A stretch of 64,000 bases of DNA, taken from NCBI RefSeq assembly GCF_900112645.1, contig NZ_FOMO01000014.1:1-64000 (forward strand). The letters run 5' to 3'. The notes under the pieces are model-generated. The model made no database searches and had not been told where the DNA came from. It was given only the letters and a program-made list of their open reading frames with translations. Position numbers and translations under genes: made by a program. Numbering within the stretch: position 1 is the first letter of the stretch; every line of letters begins with the position of its first letter. Positions 46,586 to 56,115 of this stretch are shown here, one piece after another. This stretch comes from Phytopseudomonas straminea. Lineage in GTDB: Bacteria; Pseudomonadota; Gammaproteobacteria; Pseudomonadales; Pseudomonadaceae.

Positions 46586-47705
46586 CGGTCAGCTGCCAGG
46601 TCGAGGCGCTGCGGTTGCGACCGCTACGTTTGGCCTCATAGAGGGCCTGATCAGCCCGGTGCAGGGCATCGTCGAGATCGTCGTACAGGGTCACCAGGGT
46701 CATTCCCACGGAAAGGCTGAGGTTGGTCACCTTAACATTAACCGGCTCGCACTCACTGAAGGCCACGCGCAAGCGCTCGCAACAGGCCATGAAAGAGTCG
46801 GCATCGGTATCGGGAATCAGCAGCACGAACTCCTCGCCGCCGTAGCGGGCAATCACATCGCCCTCGCGCAGGCAGGCGCTGGCCACCCCGGCAAACGCCT
46901 GCAGCACGCGATCACCGGCGGCATGGCCATAGCGGTCATTGATGCTCTTGAAGTGATCCAGGTCGATCAGTGCCAGGCCATGCTGGCTCAAGGGTGTCAG
47001 GCTCTCGAGCGCCTGGGCGGCCATGCGCAGGAAGTGGCGGCGGTTAAACAGGCCGGTGAGCTCGTCGGTGGCCACCATGTCTTCCAGCTGGCGCATCATG
47101 CCACGCAGGGTTTCCTGGTGCGCCTTCAGCGCGAAGCGCCGATTGCGCATGCGCTGGCGCATCTGCTGCATGTACCAGGCGAACAGGTTCAGCCAGATCA
47201 GCACCAGCGCCAGCATGCCGGTCTGCAGCACCGCCAGGCTGACATCGCGCAGGGTACCGGCCTGGTGCTCGTAGAGGTTGATGCCCACGAAACCGACGAA
47301 CGCCAGGAAGGCGCAGCGAAAGAACACCCAGGTGCGCAGCTGGAACAACCCGAACAGCATCGACATCGGGTAGACCACCAACAGGGCGCCACGCCCATAG
47401 TCGATCATGGCTACCAGGGTCGTGGTCAGCACCAGGCTGATCAGCACCTGCGCCTCGGTGAGGCTCGGGTCGTTGAAACGTAGATTGCGGCCACTCAGGA
47501 ACAAACCCAACAGCAGCGCCTGGGTGGCGAAGGTGGCCACCAGCACAGCGGCGACGGCGATGCCTGGCGCCCGGAACAGATCGCAGAAATAAGCCAGCAG
47601 TACCACGACGGAAATCGTCAGGTAGGTGGCGACAGCCAAGGCGAAGCGCTTGATCAGCAGACGCTGCAGGGTCTTTTGATTGAGTGGACGGTTGCTGGAG
47701 GTCAT
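46563..47705 (-). CDS. sadC: Membrane diguanylate cyclase (SadC-like)
   Basis: A 380-residue protein with an N-terminal membrane region of about five to six helices (22-178) and a GGDEF domain (210-370). The active site is GGEEF (289-293), preceded by the inhibitory RxxD site (280-283), so feedback by c-di-GMP is likely. The position between a ferredoxin reductase and fumarase matches sadC in P. aeruginosa. It is about 100 residues shorter than PAO1 SadC. Confidence 0.82.
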   Translation of the reverse strand: MTSSNRPLNQKTLQRLLIKRFALAVATYLTISVVVLLAYFCDLFRAPGIAVAAVLVATFATQALLLGLFLSGRNLRFNDPSLTEAQVLISLVLTTTLVAMIDYGRGALLVVYPMSMLFGLFQLRTWVFFRCAFLAFVGFVGINLYEHQAGTLRDVSLAVLQTGMLALVLIWLNLFAWYMQQMRQRMRNRRFALKAHQETLRGMMRQLEDMVATDELTGLFNRRHFLRMAAQALESLTPLSQHGLALIDLDHFKSINDRYGHAAGDRVLQAFAGVASACLREGDVIARYGGEEFVLLIPDTDADSFMACCERLRVAFSECEPVNVKVTNLSLSVGMTLVTLYDDLDDALHRADQALYEAKRSGRNRSASTWQLTDAPAATE

Positions 47706-47900
47706 GGGCTCCCTCCCATACTGGCAACTGGCCTCTACTGTAACTGGGCGCTCGTAAAAAACCTAGAGATTATGTGGAGTTATCGCAGCCGCCCAACGGG
47801 TGTCCCGTGCCCTGCCCGCGCGGTATACTGCGGCGCCTTTTTGAACCAGCCGGCCATGTTCCGGCATTTGAAGTTCCTGCCCTACAAGGGAGCGCCCCAC

Positions 47901-49424
47901 ATGACCGTGATCAAGCAAGACGACCTGATCCAGAGCGTCGCCGACGCCCTGCAGTTCATCTCCTACTACCACCCCGTCGACTTCATCAAGGCGATGCACG
48001 AAGCCTACCTGAAGGAAGAGTCGCCGGCCGCGCGCGACTCCATGGCGCAGATCCTCATCAACTCGCGCATGTGTGCCACCGGCCACCGTCCGATCTGCCA
48101 GGACACCGGCATCGTCACCGTATTCGTCAAGGTCGGCATGGACGTGCGCTGGGACGGCGCCACCATGAGTCTGGATGACATGATCAACGAAGGCGTTCGC
48201 CGCGCCTACAATCTTCCCGAGAACGTGCTGCGCGCCTCGATCCTGGCCGACCCGGCAGGTGCCCGCAAGAACACCAAGGACAACACCCCGGCAGTCATCC
48301 ACTACTCCATCGTCCCTGGTGACAAGGTGGAAGTGGACGTCGCGGCCAAGGGCGGCGGCTCCGAGAACAAGTCGAAGATGGCCATGCTCAACCCGTCCGA
48401 CTCGATCGTCGACTGGGTACTGAAAACCGTGCCGACCATGGGCGCCGGCTGGTGCCCGCCTGGCATGCTCGGCATCGGCATCGGCGGTACCGCCGAGAAG
48501 GCCGCGGTGATGGCCAAGGAAGTGCTCATGGAGCACATCGACATCCATGAGCTGCAGGCCCGCGGCCCGCAGAACAAGATCGAAGAACTGCGTCTGGAGC
48601 TGTTCGAGAAGGTCAACCAGCTGGGCATCGGCGCCCAGGGCCTGGGCGGCCTGACCACCGTGCTCGACGTGAAGATCATGGATTACCCGACCCACGCCGC
48701 TTCGCTGCCGGTGTGCATGATCCCCAACTGCGCCGCCACCCGCCACGCCCACTTCGTGCTCGATGGCAGCGGCCCGGCCGAGCTGGAAGCGCCGTCCCTG
48801 GACGCCTACCCGGAAATCGTCTGGGAAGCCGGCCCGTCGGCGCGCCGCGTCGACCTCGACACCCTGACCCCGGAAGACGTGCAGAGCTGGAAGCCGGGCG
48901 AGACCATCCTGCTCAACGGCAAGATGCTCACCGGTCGCGACGCCGCGCACAAGCGCATGGTCGAGATGCTCAACAAGGGTGAAGAACTGCCGGTCGACCT
49001 GAAGGGCCGCTTCATCTATTACGTGGGCCCGGTCGACCCGATCGGCGACGAAGTGGTAGGCCCAGCCGGCCCGACCACCGCCACGCGGATGGACAAGTTC
49101 ACCCGGCAGATCCTCGAGCAGACCGGCCTGTTGGGCATGATCGGCAAATCCGAGCGCGGCCCGACCGCCATCGAAGCGATCAAGGACAACAAGGCCGTGT
49201 ACCTGATGGCCGTCGGCGGCGCCGCCTACCTGGTCGCCCAGGCGATCAAGAAGTCCAAGGTGCTGGCGTTCGCCGAGCTGGGCATGGAAGCGATCTACGA
49301 GTTCGAGGTCAAGGACATGCCAGTCACCGTCGCCGTCGACAGCAACGGCGAGTCGGTGCACATCACAGGCCCTGCGATCTGGAACAAGAAGATCGCCGAA
49401 AGCCTGGCGGTGGAAGTGCAGTAA
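47901..49424 (+). CDS. fumA: Class I fumarate hydratase
   Basis: A 507-residue iron-sulfur fumarase. N-terminal alpha domain with the first cluster Cys in GHRPICQDTG, further Cys in MIPNCAATRH, C-terminal beta domain with PAGPTTATRMD. It interconverts fumarate and malate. The start MTVIKQDDLIQ at 47901 is the family start. The 195-base upstream region has a TATACT -10-like element. Confidence 0.93.
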   Translation: MTVIKQDDLIQSVADALQFISYYHPVDFIKAMHEAYLKEESPAARDSMAQILINSRMCATGHRPICQDTGIVTVFVKVGMDVRWDGATMSLDDMINEGVRRAYNLPENVLRASILADPAGARKNTKDNTPAVIHYSIVPGDKVEVDVAAKGGGSENKSKMAMLNPSDSIVDWVLKTVPTMGAGWCPPGMLGIGIGGTAEKAAVMAKEVLMEHIDIHELQARGPQNKIEELRLELFEKVNQLGIGAQGLGGLTTVLDVKIMDYPTHAASLPVCMIPNCAATRHAHFVLDGSGPAELEAPSLDAYPEIVWEAGPSARRVDLDTLTPEDVQSWKPGETILLNGKMLTGRDAAHKRMVEMLNKGEELPVDLKGRFIYYVGPVDPIGDEVVGPAGPTTATRMDKFTRQILEQTGLLGMIGKSERGPTAIEAIKDNKAVYLMAVGGAAYLVAQAIKKSKVLAFAELGMEAIYEFEVKDMPVTVAVDSNGESVHITGPAIWNKKIAESLAVEVQ

Positions 49425-49443
49425 GCATCGCCCTGCGATAAAC

Positions 49444-49470
49444 AAAAGCCCGGCCTAGTGCCGGGCTTTT
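49444..49470 (+). terminator. Terminator of fumA
   Basis: 11-bp stem (49444-49454 with 49460-49470, 5-base loop) ending in TTTT, 19 bases after the stop codon. Confidence 0.85.
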
Positions 49471-49497
49471 GCGTTCTGGGATTCGAGCGTCAACCGT

Positions 49498-49620
49498 CCC
49501 CGGGTATCGCTACGCTCAACGCTGGGCTACAGACAGCTCGTAGGATGGGTGAAACCCATCAACGCTCGATGGGTTACACCCATCCTACAGGCCTGTGGTC
49601 GAACGCAGCGATACCCAGGT
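49498..49620. repeat. Modular 'gtaggatgggt' palindromic repeat, copy 1
   Basis: A central hairpin with 11-bp arms gtaggatgggt/acccatcctac (49540-49550 and 49578-49588), flanked by cgggtatcgctacgctcaacg and gcagcgataccca segments that are complementary to each other. The same modules occur at 56116-56293. Located between convergent fumA and the TonB receptor gene. Confidence 0.75.
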
Positions 49621-49631
49621 CGGCCATCCAG

Positions 49632-52073
49632 TCAGAACTCTAGGGTGCTGGAGAGCTGCACCTGGCGCGGCTCGCCGACGGAGACGGCAAGGTTGTTCAC
49701 CGACGAGCTGTAGTAGGTCTTGTCGAACAGGTTCTTCACGTTGAGCTGCAGCTTGAGCTTGTTGTCGCCCAGGCGCGTGTCGTAGCTGGTGAAGGCATCG
49801 GCCACGGTGTAGGACGGCAAGGTGAAGCTGTTGGTCGCATCGCCTTCCCGGTCACCCACATAGCGAGCGCCCACACCGGCACGCACACGGTCGCCACCGA
49901 ACACCTGACCGAAGTCGTACACGCCGTACAGCGACGCGGTGTGCCGGGCCACGTTCTGCAGGCCATTGCCCTTGAGCTCCGGGTCCTTGGTCACCTCGGC
50001 ATCGGTAAAGGCGTAAGTGCCAATCAGGCTGAGGTCATCGGTCAGCTGCCCGGTCACATCCAGCTCGACGCCGCGGGAGCGCACTTCGCCGGCGCCAGTC
50101 GCCACTGTGAGCCCTGTAGCATTGTCGGTCTGGGTCACCAGCACGTTTTCCTTGACGATATCGAACAGCGCCAGGGTGCCGGTGATGCGTCCGGGCCTAT
50201 CCAGCTTGGCGCCGATCTCCCAGCTCTTGCCCTCCTCTGGCGGCACACCGTTTATGGAGACCCCATTGGTCAGCGGTGCGATGGTCGAGTTGGGCTTGAA
50301 CGATTCGGTGTAGCCGCCATACAGCGACAGCTCGTCGTTAAGTTTGTACACCAGGCCGACCCGCGGCACCCAGACCTGACCGTCGATATCGGTGTTCTTG
50401 TTGAACGGCCGGCCACGCCCGGCGAGTTGGTCATAGAGCTGATAGCGGGCGCCTGCCACAAAGATCCATTGCTCGTTGAGGTGCACCGAATCCTGGAAGA
50501 AGGCGGACTGGGTAACCACGCGATCGGTCTGGTCGCTGTCCGATGCAGCCACGGTGGTGGGCACCGGCACGTTGCCGTAGACTGGGTTGAACGGGTCGAA
50601 ACGAATGGCGGTGTTCTGGCGCAGCAGGTCCTCGCGGTAGAACTTGCGGTACTCATGGTCCACGCCCATCAAAAGGTCGTGCTGCATGCCGCCGAGTTGC
50701 ACGGTGCCGTCCAGATCGAAGGTGGCGAAATGCGAGGTGCTGACCGCGCCGCGGGTGCCATCCAGGCGGCGAACATAGGCGTTACTGCTATCGGAGGGCG
50801 GCTCGCGAAAGATCCGCGCCTGGTAGTCGTCGTAGGTATCACGGTTGTAGCTGTAAGCGAAGTGGGCTTTCCAGTCTTCGTTGAGCTGGTGCGAGAGGTC
50901 GAAGATGGTCAGGTTCGAGCGGCCGTCGGTGACGTTATAGGCCTCGTCCATGCGCCGCTCGGCGGGAATGTCCAGTGGCTTGCCGTGGCGAAAAATGGTG
51001 CCGCGGTCGAACGGCACCGAATACTCGCGGTATTCGTGACTGAGGCTGATGGTCGTGTCCTCGCCATACCAGGCCAGCGAGGGCGCGAAAGTCTTGTCAC
51101 GGTTGTGGCCGAAGTCGCGCCAGTAATCGGCATCGTCATAATCGGCGACCAGCCGGTAAGCCAGGCCGCTTTCGCCCAGCGGGCCGGTGACATCCAGGGT
51201 GCCGCCGCTGCCGTTCTTGCCGTGGCCGTAGGTCGAGGCGCGGCCAGTGATGGCGCGGTAACTCTCCAGCTGCGGCTTCTTGCTGACCACGTTGATTACG
51301 CCGCCCGGGTCGAGAATGCCGTAGAGCATCGACGACGGCCCCTTGAGCACTTCGACGCGCTCGGCGGTGGCGGTGAAGTTGCGGCCCTGGATGGTACGCA
51401 TGCCGTCACGCAGGATGGAGCCGTCGCGGTTATCGCCGAAACCGCGCTTCATCACCGCATCCAGGGTGCTGCCCAAGGTGTTGGACTGGGTGATGCCACT
51501 GACGTTGACCAGCGCCTCGTCGAGCGTCTGCGGCTGTTGATCCTGCAGTACCTGGGTCGGCACCACCGCGACGGCCTGGGGGATTTCCAGCAGCGGCGTG
51601 TCGCTGCGCGTCAGCGAAGTGGTTTCCGGCGGCTGGTAGCTGGAACTCGGCGTGCGCTGCGACTGGATGTTCACCGCACCGAGGTTCACCGCGCCGTCGG
51701 CGGGCAGCGCATGCAGGGTAACGGTGGTGGCGCCGACTCGGGCGAAGGTGAAGCCGGAGCCGGCCAGCAACCGGGCCAGCGCCTGCTCGGCGCTCATGCG
51801 CCCCTCGAGCGCTGGCGCCTGTAACGCGTAGGGCGCTTCGTCGGTGTACACCACATTGAGGCCGGTGACGCGGCTGAAGGCGTCGAGCGCCCGTGGCAGC
51901 GGCTGCGCAGCGATGGCGAAGTCATAGGTCGCGGCCTGATCGGCGCTGACCTGGGCCTGGGCCGGCTGCGCCTGGGGCAGGATGGCCGAGCCCAGCAGGC
52001 AGGTGGCCAGACCGATGTGTTTCAAGGAGGCATCCTGCCGGCGCATGGTGCGGTGGTTCATGGTGGTGTTCAT
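49632..52073 (-). CDS. TonB-dependent siderophore receptor of the transducer class
   Basis: An 813-residue outer-membrane receptor: signal peptide (1-40), an STN signalling domain (about 50-120), a plug, and a 22-strand barrel ending in Phe. The STN domain shows it signals through the FecR-type protein and ECF sigma factor encoded upstream. FpvA/FoxA-like; the ligand, probably a ferric siderophore, cannot be deduced. An alternative start at 52061 is possible. Confidence 0.9.
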   Translation of the reverse strand: MNTTMNHRTMRRQDASLKHIGLATCLLGSAILPQAQPAQAQVSADQAATYDFAIAAQPLPRALDAFSRVTGLNVVYTDEAPYALQAPALEGRMSAEQALARLLAGSGFTFARVGATTVTLHALPADGAVNLGAVNIQSQRTPSSSYQPPETTSLTRSDTPLLEIPQAVAVVPTQVLQDQQPQTLDEALVNVSGITQSNTLGSTLDAVMKRGFGDNRDGSILRDGMRTIQGRNFTATAERVEVLKGPSSMLYGILDPGGVINVVSKKPQLESYRAITGRASTYGHGKNGSGGTLDVTGPLGESGLAYRLVADYDDADYWRDFGHNRDKTFAPSLAWYGEDTTISLSHEYREYSVPFDRGTIFRHGKPLDIPAERRMDEAYNVTDGRSNLTIFDLSHQLNEDWKAHFAYSYNRDTYDDYQARIFREPPSDSSNAYVRRLDGTRGAVSTSHFATFDLDGTVQLGGMQHDLLMGVDHEYRKFYREDLLRQNTAIRFDPFNPVYGNVPVPTTVAASDSDQTDRVVTQSAFFQDSVHLNEQWIFVAGARYQLYDQLAGRGRPFNKNTDIDGQVWVPRVGLVYKLNDELSLYGGYTESFKPNSTIAPLTNGVSINGVPPEEGKSWEIGAKLDRPGRITGTLALFDIVKENVLVTQTDNATGLTVATGAGEVRSRGVELDVTGQLTDDLSLIGTYAFTDAEVTKDPELKGNGLQNVARHTASLYGVYDFGQVFGGDRVRAGVGARYVGDREGDATNSFTLPSYTVADAFTSYDTRLGDNKLKLQLNVKNLFDKTYYSSSVNNLAVSVGEPRQVQLSSTLEF

Positions 52074-52164
52074 CCAGAGGCGGGCTGTCAGTGCGAAAAA
52101 GTCGCATTCAAAGCACTACACGAATGCCGCGCGGCTCTACCTCACCCCGGCCTGAAAATATTTT

Positions 52165-53136
52165 TCAGCGCAGGATGATCAGCCGGCCAAGCACCTTGTG
52201 CTGCTCGAAGCCCACCACGCCCTGCAGGGCATCGAGAATCGCTTCGGGATCCTGGCTGGCGAAGCTGCCGCTGACCCGCTTGCCGCGCAGCGCATCGTCG
52301 AGCAGCACGATGCGCCCCGGGTAGTAACGGCGCAGCTCATCAAGCACCTCGCCCAGCGGGGCGCGATAGAAACTCAGGCGGCCATCGCGCCAGGCGGTCA
52401 GCGCAGCGGTATCGACAGCCAGGGGATTGCCGCTGACGCCATCCCGGTAACTGACCTGCTGATCAGCCGTCAGCACTCGCGGGGCTTCCAGTGGCCCGCC
52501 GCGCACCGCCACCCGCCCCTGCTGCACCGAAACCCGCGCGCCCTCGCCCAGGCGCCGCACCTCGAAACGCGTACCGAGCACCCGCGACTCGCCACCGGCC
52601 GCGGCAACGGTAAAGGGAATCTCGCCCCGCACCACGCTGAAGTAAGCCGCTCCACGGCGCAGTTCGACGTGCCGCTCAACCGCGCTGTAGCGCACGGCGA
52701 TGGCGCTGTCGGCGTCCAGCACCACGCTCGATCCGTCGCTTAGCGTCACGGTGCGCACCTCACCCGGCGCCGAGACCATATCCGCGCCCAGGTCATCGAC
52801 CCAACGTAGCGGCTGCCAGCCGCCGGCCCACACCACTAGCAGCAGGCAGGCGGCCATCGCCAAGGTCGGCGCCCAGTAGCGGCGCTGGCGCTTCGACGCA
52901 CTCAGGTACTGCTGCAGGGCGGCGTGCTCCTCATTGGCCAGTTGCTGGGCAGCCGGGCGACTGAGGTGCCAGAGCGACTGCATGCGCACGAAGGTATCGA
53001 CATGCTCGGGCGCAGCGGCCAGCCATTGCTCAAACGCCATCTGCACGCCATCGTCGGGCTGGCCCTGCAGGCGGCCAAGCCATAGCCAGGCGTCCTGCTC
53101 GATAGGCGACAGCGGTGGGGATGACTCGAGGCTCAT
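52165..53136 (-). CDS. FecR-family anti-sigma/sensor protein
   Basis: A 323-residue protein: N-terminal cytoplasmic DUF4880 domain (about 10-55), one membrane helix (about 88-106), periplasmic FecR domain and a C-terminal secretin-like STN domain. It transmits receptor occupancy to the sigma factor. Overlaps the sigma gene stop by four bases (ATGA). Confidence 0.92.
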   Translation of the reverse strand: MSLESSPPLSPIEQDAWLWLGRLQGQPDDGVQMAFEQWLAAAPEHVDTFVRMQSLWHLSRPAAQQLANEEHAALQQYLSASKRQRRYWAPTLAMAACLLLVVWAGGWQPLRWVDDLGADMVSAPGEVRTVTLSDGSSVVLDADSAIAVRYSAVERHVELRRGAAYFSVVRGEIPFTVAAAGGESRVLGTRFEVRRLGEGARVSVQQGRVAVRGGPLEAPRVLTADQQVSYRDGVSGNPLAVDTAALTAWRDGRLSFYRAPLGEVLDELRRYYPGRIVLLDDALRGKRVSGSFASQDPEAILDALQGVVGFEQHKVLGRLIILR

Positions 53137-53720
53137 GGCGCAGCGCTTCCGTGTGAATGGCTGGCCGGCGTATCGATGACGCTGGCCTTGCAAGCTTCCA
53201 GGGCGCGCATCATATGTTTTTCCACCGCGCTCTGGGAAAGCGCCATGCTGCGGGCGATCTGCCCGTAGGTCTTGCCGTGAATGCGGTTGAGCAGAAAGAT
53301 GTGCCGGGTGCGCTCTGGCAAGGCGCGCAAGGCGGCCTCCACGCGGCGCAGATCACTGCCGGCTTCCAGAACAGCATCCGGGGAAGCAGCACCGTCATCA
53401 CACTGTGATGGCAGTAGCCCTGCCTCGCTACGGGAACGGGCGCCCTCGCTACGCAAATGATCGATGGCCAGGTTGTGGGCGCTGCGGATCAGGTAGCTGC
53501 CCAGATCTTCGAGGGGGGCGCTGGGCCGCCGCCAGAAGCGCAGGAACAGCTCCTGCAACAGATCAGCCGCCGTGGCCCGACAGCCGACACGACGGCGCAG
53601 CACCGCTTCCATCTGTTCTCGCCGGGCAAGAAAGGTGCGCAGGAAATCATCGCGCTGCGGTGCAGGCGCAGCGGCTGGATCCGGTTGGTGGGTATCGGGC
53701 AAGGACGGCAGGTCGACCAT
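53133..53720 (-). CDS. ECF sigma factor, FecI/FpvI type
   Basis: A 195-residue sigma factor: region 2 (AADLLQELFLRFWRRP ... SAHNLAIDHLRSE) and region 4 (GKTYGQIARSMALSQSAVEKHM). It drives the receptor gene downstream when the siderophore is bound. Start at 53720; a Fur box lies 57 bases upstream, so iron shortage is a precondition. Confidence 0.9.
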   Translation of the reverse strand: MVDLPSLPDTHQPDPAAAPAPQRDDFLRTFLARREQMEAVLRRRVGCRATAADLLQELFLRFWRRPSAPLEDLGSYLIRSAHNLAIDHLRSEGARSRSEAGLLPSQCDDGAASPDAVLEAGSDLRRVEAALRALPERTRHIFLLNRIHGKTYGQIARSMALSQSAVEKHMMRALEACKASVIDTPASHSHGSAAP

Positions 53721-53773
53721 GAAGGAAAGCGGCTCGTGGCGATGCCGACAGGAGCGTGGCGGCAAGCGGAGCG

Positions 53774-53792
53774 AATGATAATGCTTATCAAA
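53774..53792. promoter_or_regulatory. Fur box of the ECF sigma gene
   Basis: AATGATAATGCTTATCAAA with palindromic core gataatgcttatc (53777-53789), close to the Fur consensus. Located between the sigma gene and the divergent DUF1028 gene. Confidence 0.8.
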
Positions 53793-53876
53793 TAAATTCG
53801 GTAGTGCCCCAATACGCCGGCGGAACGATCCGTCATCGCCCACGGCCTAAGCCACACGCGCCTATAGGAGTTGCCC

Positions 53877-54551
53877 ATGACCTTTTCCATCGTCGCCCGC
53901 TGCCCACGCACCGGCCAGTTCGGGGTTGCCGCCGCCACCGCCATGCCCGCCGTAGGCAAACTGCTTAGCCATGCCGGTGCCGGTGCCGGCGCGGTGGCGA
54001 CCCAGGCCCAGGTCAATCCGTATCTGGGGCTCGACGGCCTGGCGCTGTTACGTGACGGCCATTCGGCGCCAGCAGCCCTGAAAAAGCTGATGGGCACCGA
54101 CCCCTGCATGCAGCTGCGTCAGTTGGCGCTGATCGACCGTAATGGCGACAGCGTATGCTGGACGGGCAGCGATTGCATTCCCTGGGCTGGCTCGCTGTCC
54201 GGCGAACAGTTCTCCGTGCAGGGCAATCGCCTGGCCGGGCCGCAAGTGCTCGATGCCGTAGCCGATGCCTTTCGCCGCGGCGAGGAACGCCCGCTGGTTG
54301 AACGCCTGATCGATGCCCTGGAAGCCGGTGATGACCGCGGCGGCGACCGCGAAGGCGAGTCCTCGGCGGTCATCTATATTGTCGACCGCGAGGAGTATCC
54401 GCTGTGGGACATCCGCGTCGACCATCACCGCGACCCGGTCGCCGAGCTGTGGCGCCTGCACGCGGTGTTCGCCCGTGAGGTGTTGCCGGAAATTCTCGAT
54501 ATGCCGACCCGAGAAAACCCAGCGGGCAAGGCGGCCGAAGATTCGGTATGA
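53877..54551 (+). CDS. DUF1028 Ntn-hydrolase-like protein
   Basis: A 224-residue protein matching DUF1028: TFSIVARCPRTGQFGVAAATAMPAVG at the N-terminus, GxxCxxWAG-type segment later. The fold is Ntn-hydrolase-like and substrates are unknown. It may be regulated by the nearby Fur box region, but it starts 85 bases beyond it. Confidence 0.8.
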   Translation: MTFSIVARCPRTGQFGVAAATAMPAVGKLLSHAGAGAGAVATQAQVNPYLGLDGLALLRDGHSAPAALKKLMGTDPCMQLRQLALIDRNGDSVCWTGSDCIPWAGSLSGEQFSVQGNRLAGPQVLDAVADAFRRGEERPLVERLIDALEAGDDRGGDREGESSAVIYIVDREEYPLWDIRVDHHRDPVAELWRLHAVFAREVLPEILDMPTRENPAGKAAEDSV

Positions 54552-54560
54552 GATCTCGCG

Positions 54561-55444
54561 CTAGTGCGCTGGAGCCGCAAAGCGCTTGCGATAGTCACCC
54601 GGCGACAGACCGACCAATCGGGTGAACACACCGCGGAAGGCGCCGCTGTCGCGGTAGCCCACCTGCCACGCCACCTGATCGATGCTCTGGCGAGTGAATT
54701 CCAGCAGATCCCGCGCCCTGGCCACCCGCAATTGCTGACAGTACTGGGTCGGGTTCAGGCCCGTGGCCGCCCGGAAGCGACGCAGAAAGGTGCGCCCGCC
54801 CAGACACGCCCGCTCAGCCATCTCGCCTAGGCTCGCCTCCACCGTGGCCTGCCCCTGCAACCAGTGCTGCACAGCTAGGATCGGTGCATCGCCATGGTCG
54901 AAAACCGGCACGAAGTGACTGAAGTGCAGCTGCGAGGTGCGGTTCAGGTCGACCACCAGAAAGCGCGCGGTTTCCGCCGCGATGGTGGCGCCGAGCAACC
55001 GGTTGATCAGCGCCAGGCCCAGATCCGTCCAGGCCATCAGGCCGCCGGCGGTGATCAGGTCACCGTCCTCCACCAGCATGCGCTCGGGCAGCACGCGAAC
55101 GTGCGGGTACTGCTGGGCCAGCTCGTTGCCCAGCGCCCAGTGAGTGGTCACCGAGCGGCCGTCGAGCAGCCCGGCCTCGGCCAGCGCAAAGGCGCCGGCA
55201 CATACCGAGGTCAGGGTCACGCCCGCCGTATGCTGGTCGCGAAGCCAGCTCAGATAAGGCTCGCCCAGCAAACGCCCCGGCGCCGGCTGCAAGCAAGGCG
55301 GCACGATGATCACCCGCAGGTTGCTCTGCTCGTCTGGCCGCCGGCCATGCGGTTGGCTACCGTGAACAGGTCGCCCAGGCCATGCACCGCCGCCAGTTGT
55401 ACACCGGAGTACAGCAGCAGGCCGATCTCCAGGTAGCGCTTCAT
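54561..55444 (-). pseudogene. GlxA-type AraC regulator, broken by deletion and frameshift
   Basis: The N-terminal part reads MKRYLEIGLLLYSGVQLAAVHG...ANRMAGG from 55444 and stops at about 55310. The rest (DJ-1/PfpI remainder plus AraC HTH, ending AAPAH) continues in another frame. Only a few codons lie between ANRMAG and VIIVPPCL, where intact GlxA proteins have 30-40 residues, and total length (884 bases) is not a multiple of three. Such genes usually flank an isochorismatase hydrolase, as here. Confidence 0.7.
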
Positions 55445-55537
55445 TGTCAGTTTTTCCCCGTAGATTGTCGGCCCTGCCCGTGCCGGAAGTGGCGTGCCAG
55501 CGCTAAGGTGTAGGCCATATATCCCACGGAGAACACC

Positions 55538-56086
55538 ATGAGCAAGCGTGCCCTGATTCTGATCGACATCCAGAACGACTACTTCCCTGGCGGCAAGTGG
55601 TCGCTGCACGAAATGGACGCCGCCACCGCCAAAGCCGCCCGCGTACTGGCCGCTGCCCGCGCCGCCGGTGACACGGTGGTGCATGTGCGCCATGAGTTCG
55701 AGAGTATGGACGCGCCCTTCTTCGCCCCCGGCTCCAGCGGCGCGCAAATTCACGCCGAAGTGCAGCCGCTGGCCGGCGAAGCCGTGGTGCTCAAGCACAA
55801 GGTCAATGCCTTTCTCGGCACCGACCTCAAAGCGCTGCTCGACAAGGCTGGCGTGGAGCAAATCACCCTGGTCGGCGCCATGAGCCATATGTGCATCGAC
55901 GCCGCCGCCCGCGCCAGTGCCGATTTCGGTTACGCCACCACGGTGATTCACGATGCCTGCGCAACCCGTGATCAGGAGTTCGAAGGCAAACAGGTGCCGG
56001 CCGCCCAGGTGCAGGCCGCTTATATGGCGGCCCTGGCATTTGCCTATGCGACGGTGGTGTCGACCGAGCAGTATCTGGCGGACTGA
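55538..56086 (+). CDS. Isochorismatase-family cysteine hydrolase
   Basis: A 182-residue alpha/beta hydrolase with the catalytic triad Asp10 (LIDIQNDYF), Lys86 (LKHKVNAF) and Cys119 (SHMCIDAA). The family cleaves amides or isochorismate; the substrate is not clear. Divergent from the broken GlxA-type regulator. Confidence 0.9.
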   Translation: MSKRALILIDIQNDYFPGGKWSLHEMDAATAKAARVLAAARAAGDTVVHVRHEFESMDAPFFAPGSSGAQIHAEVQPLAGEAVVLKHKVNAFLGTDLKALLDKAGVEQITLVGAMSHMCIDAAARASADFGYATTVIHDACATRDQEFEGKQVPAAQVQAAYMAALAFAYATVVSTEQYLAD

Positions 56087-56115
56087 ACACGCGCTCGTAG
56101 GAGGCGCTTTAGTCT

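Noticed and set aside
47763..49445. A 560-codon frame antisense to fumarase (and similar long antisense frames over mdcA, pyk and the TonB receptor)
   Set aside because: Each mirrors a conserved gene on the other strand and has the Ala/Arg/His/Gln-rich make-up typical of antisense reading in high-GC DNA.
49498..49620. CRISPR-like array in the repeat-rich intergenic regions
   Set aside because: The repeats are palindromic pairs, not regularly spaced direct repeats with unique spacers.
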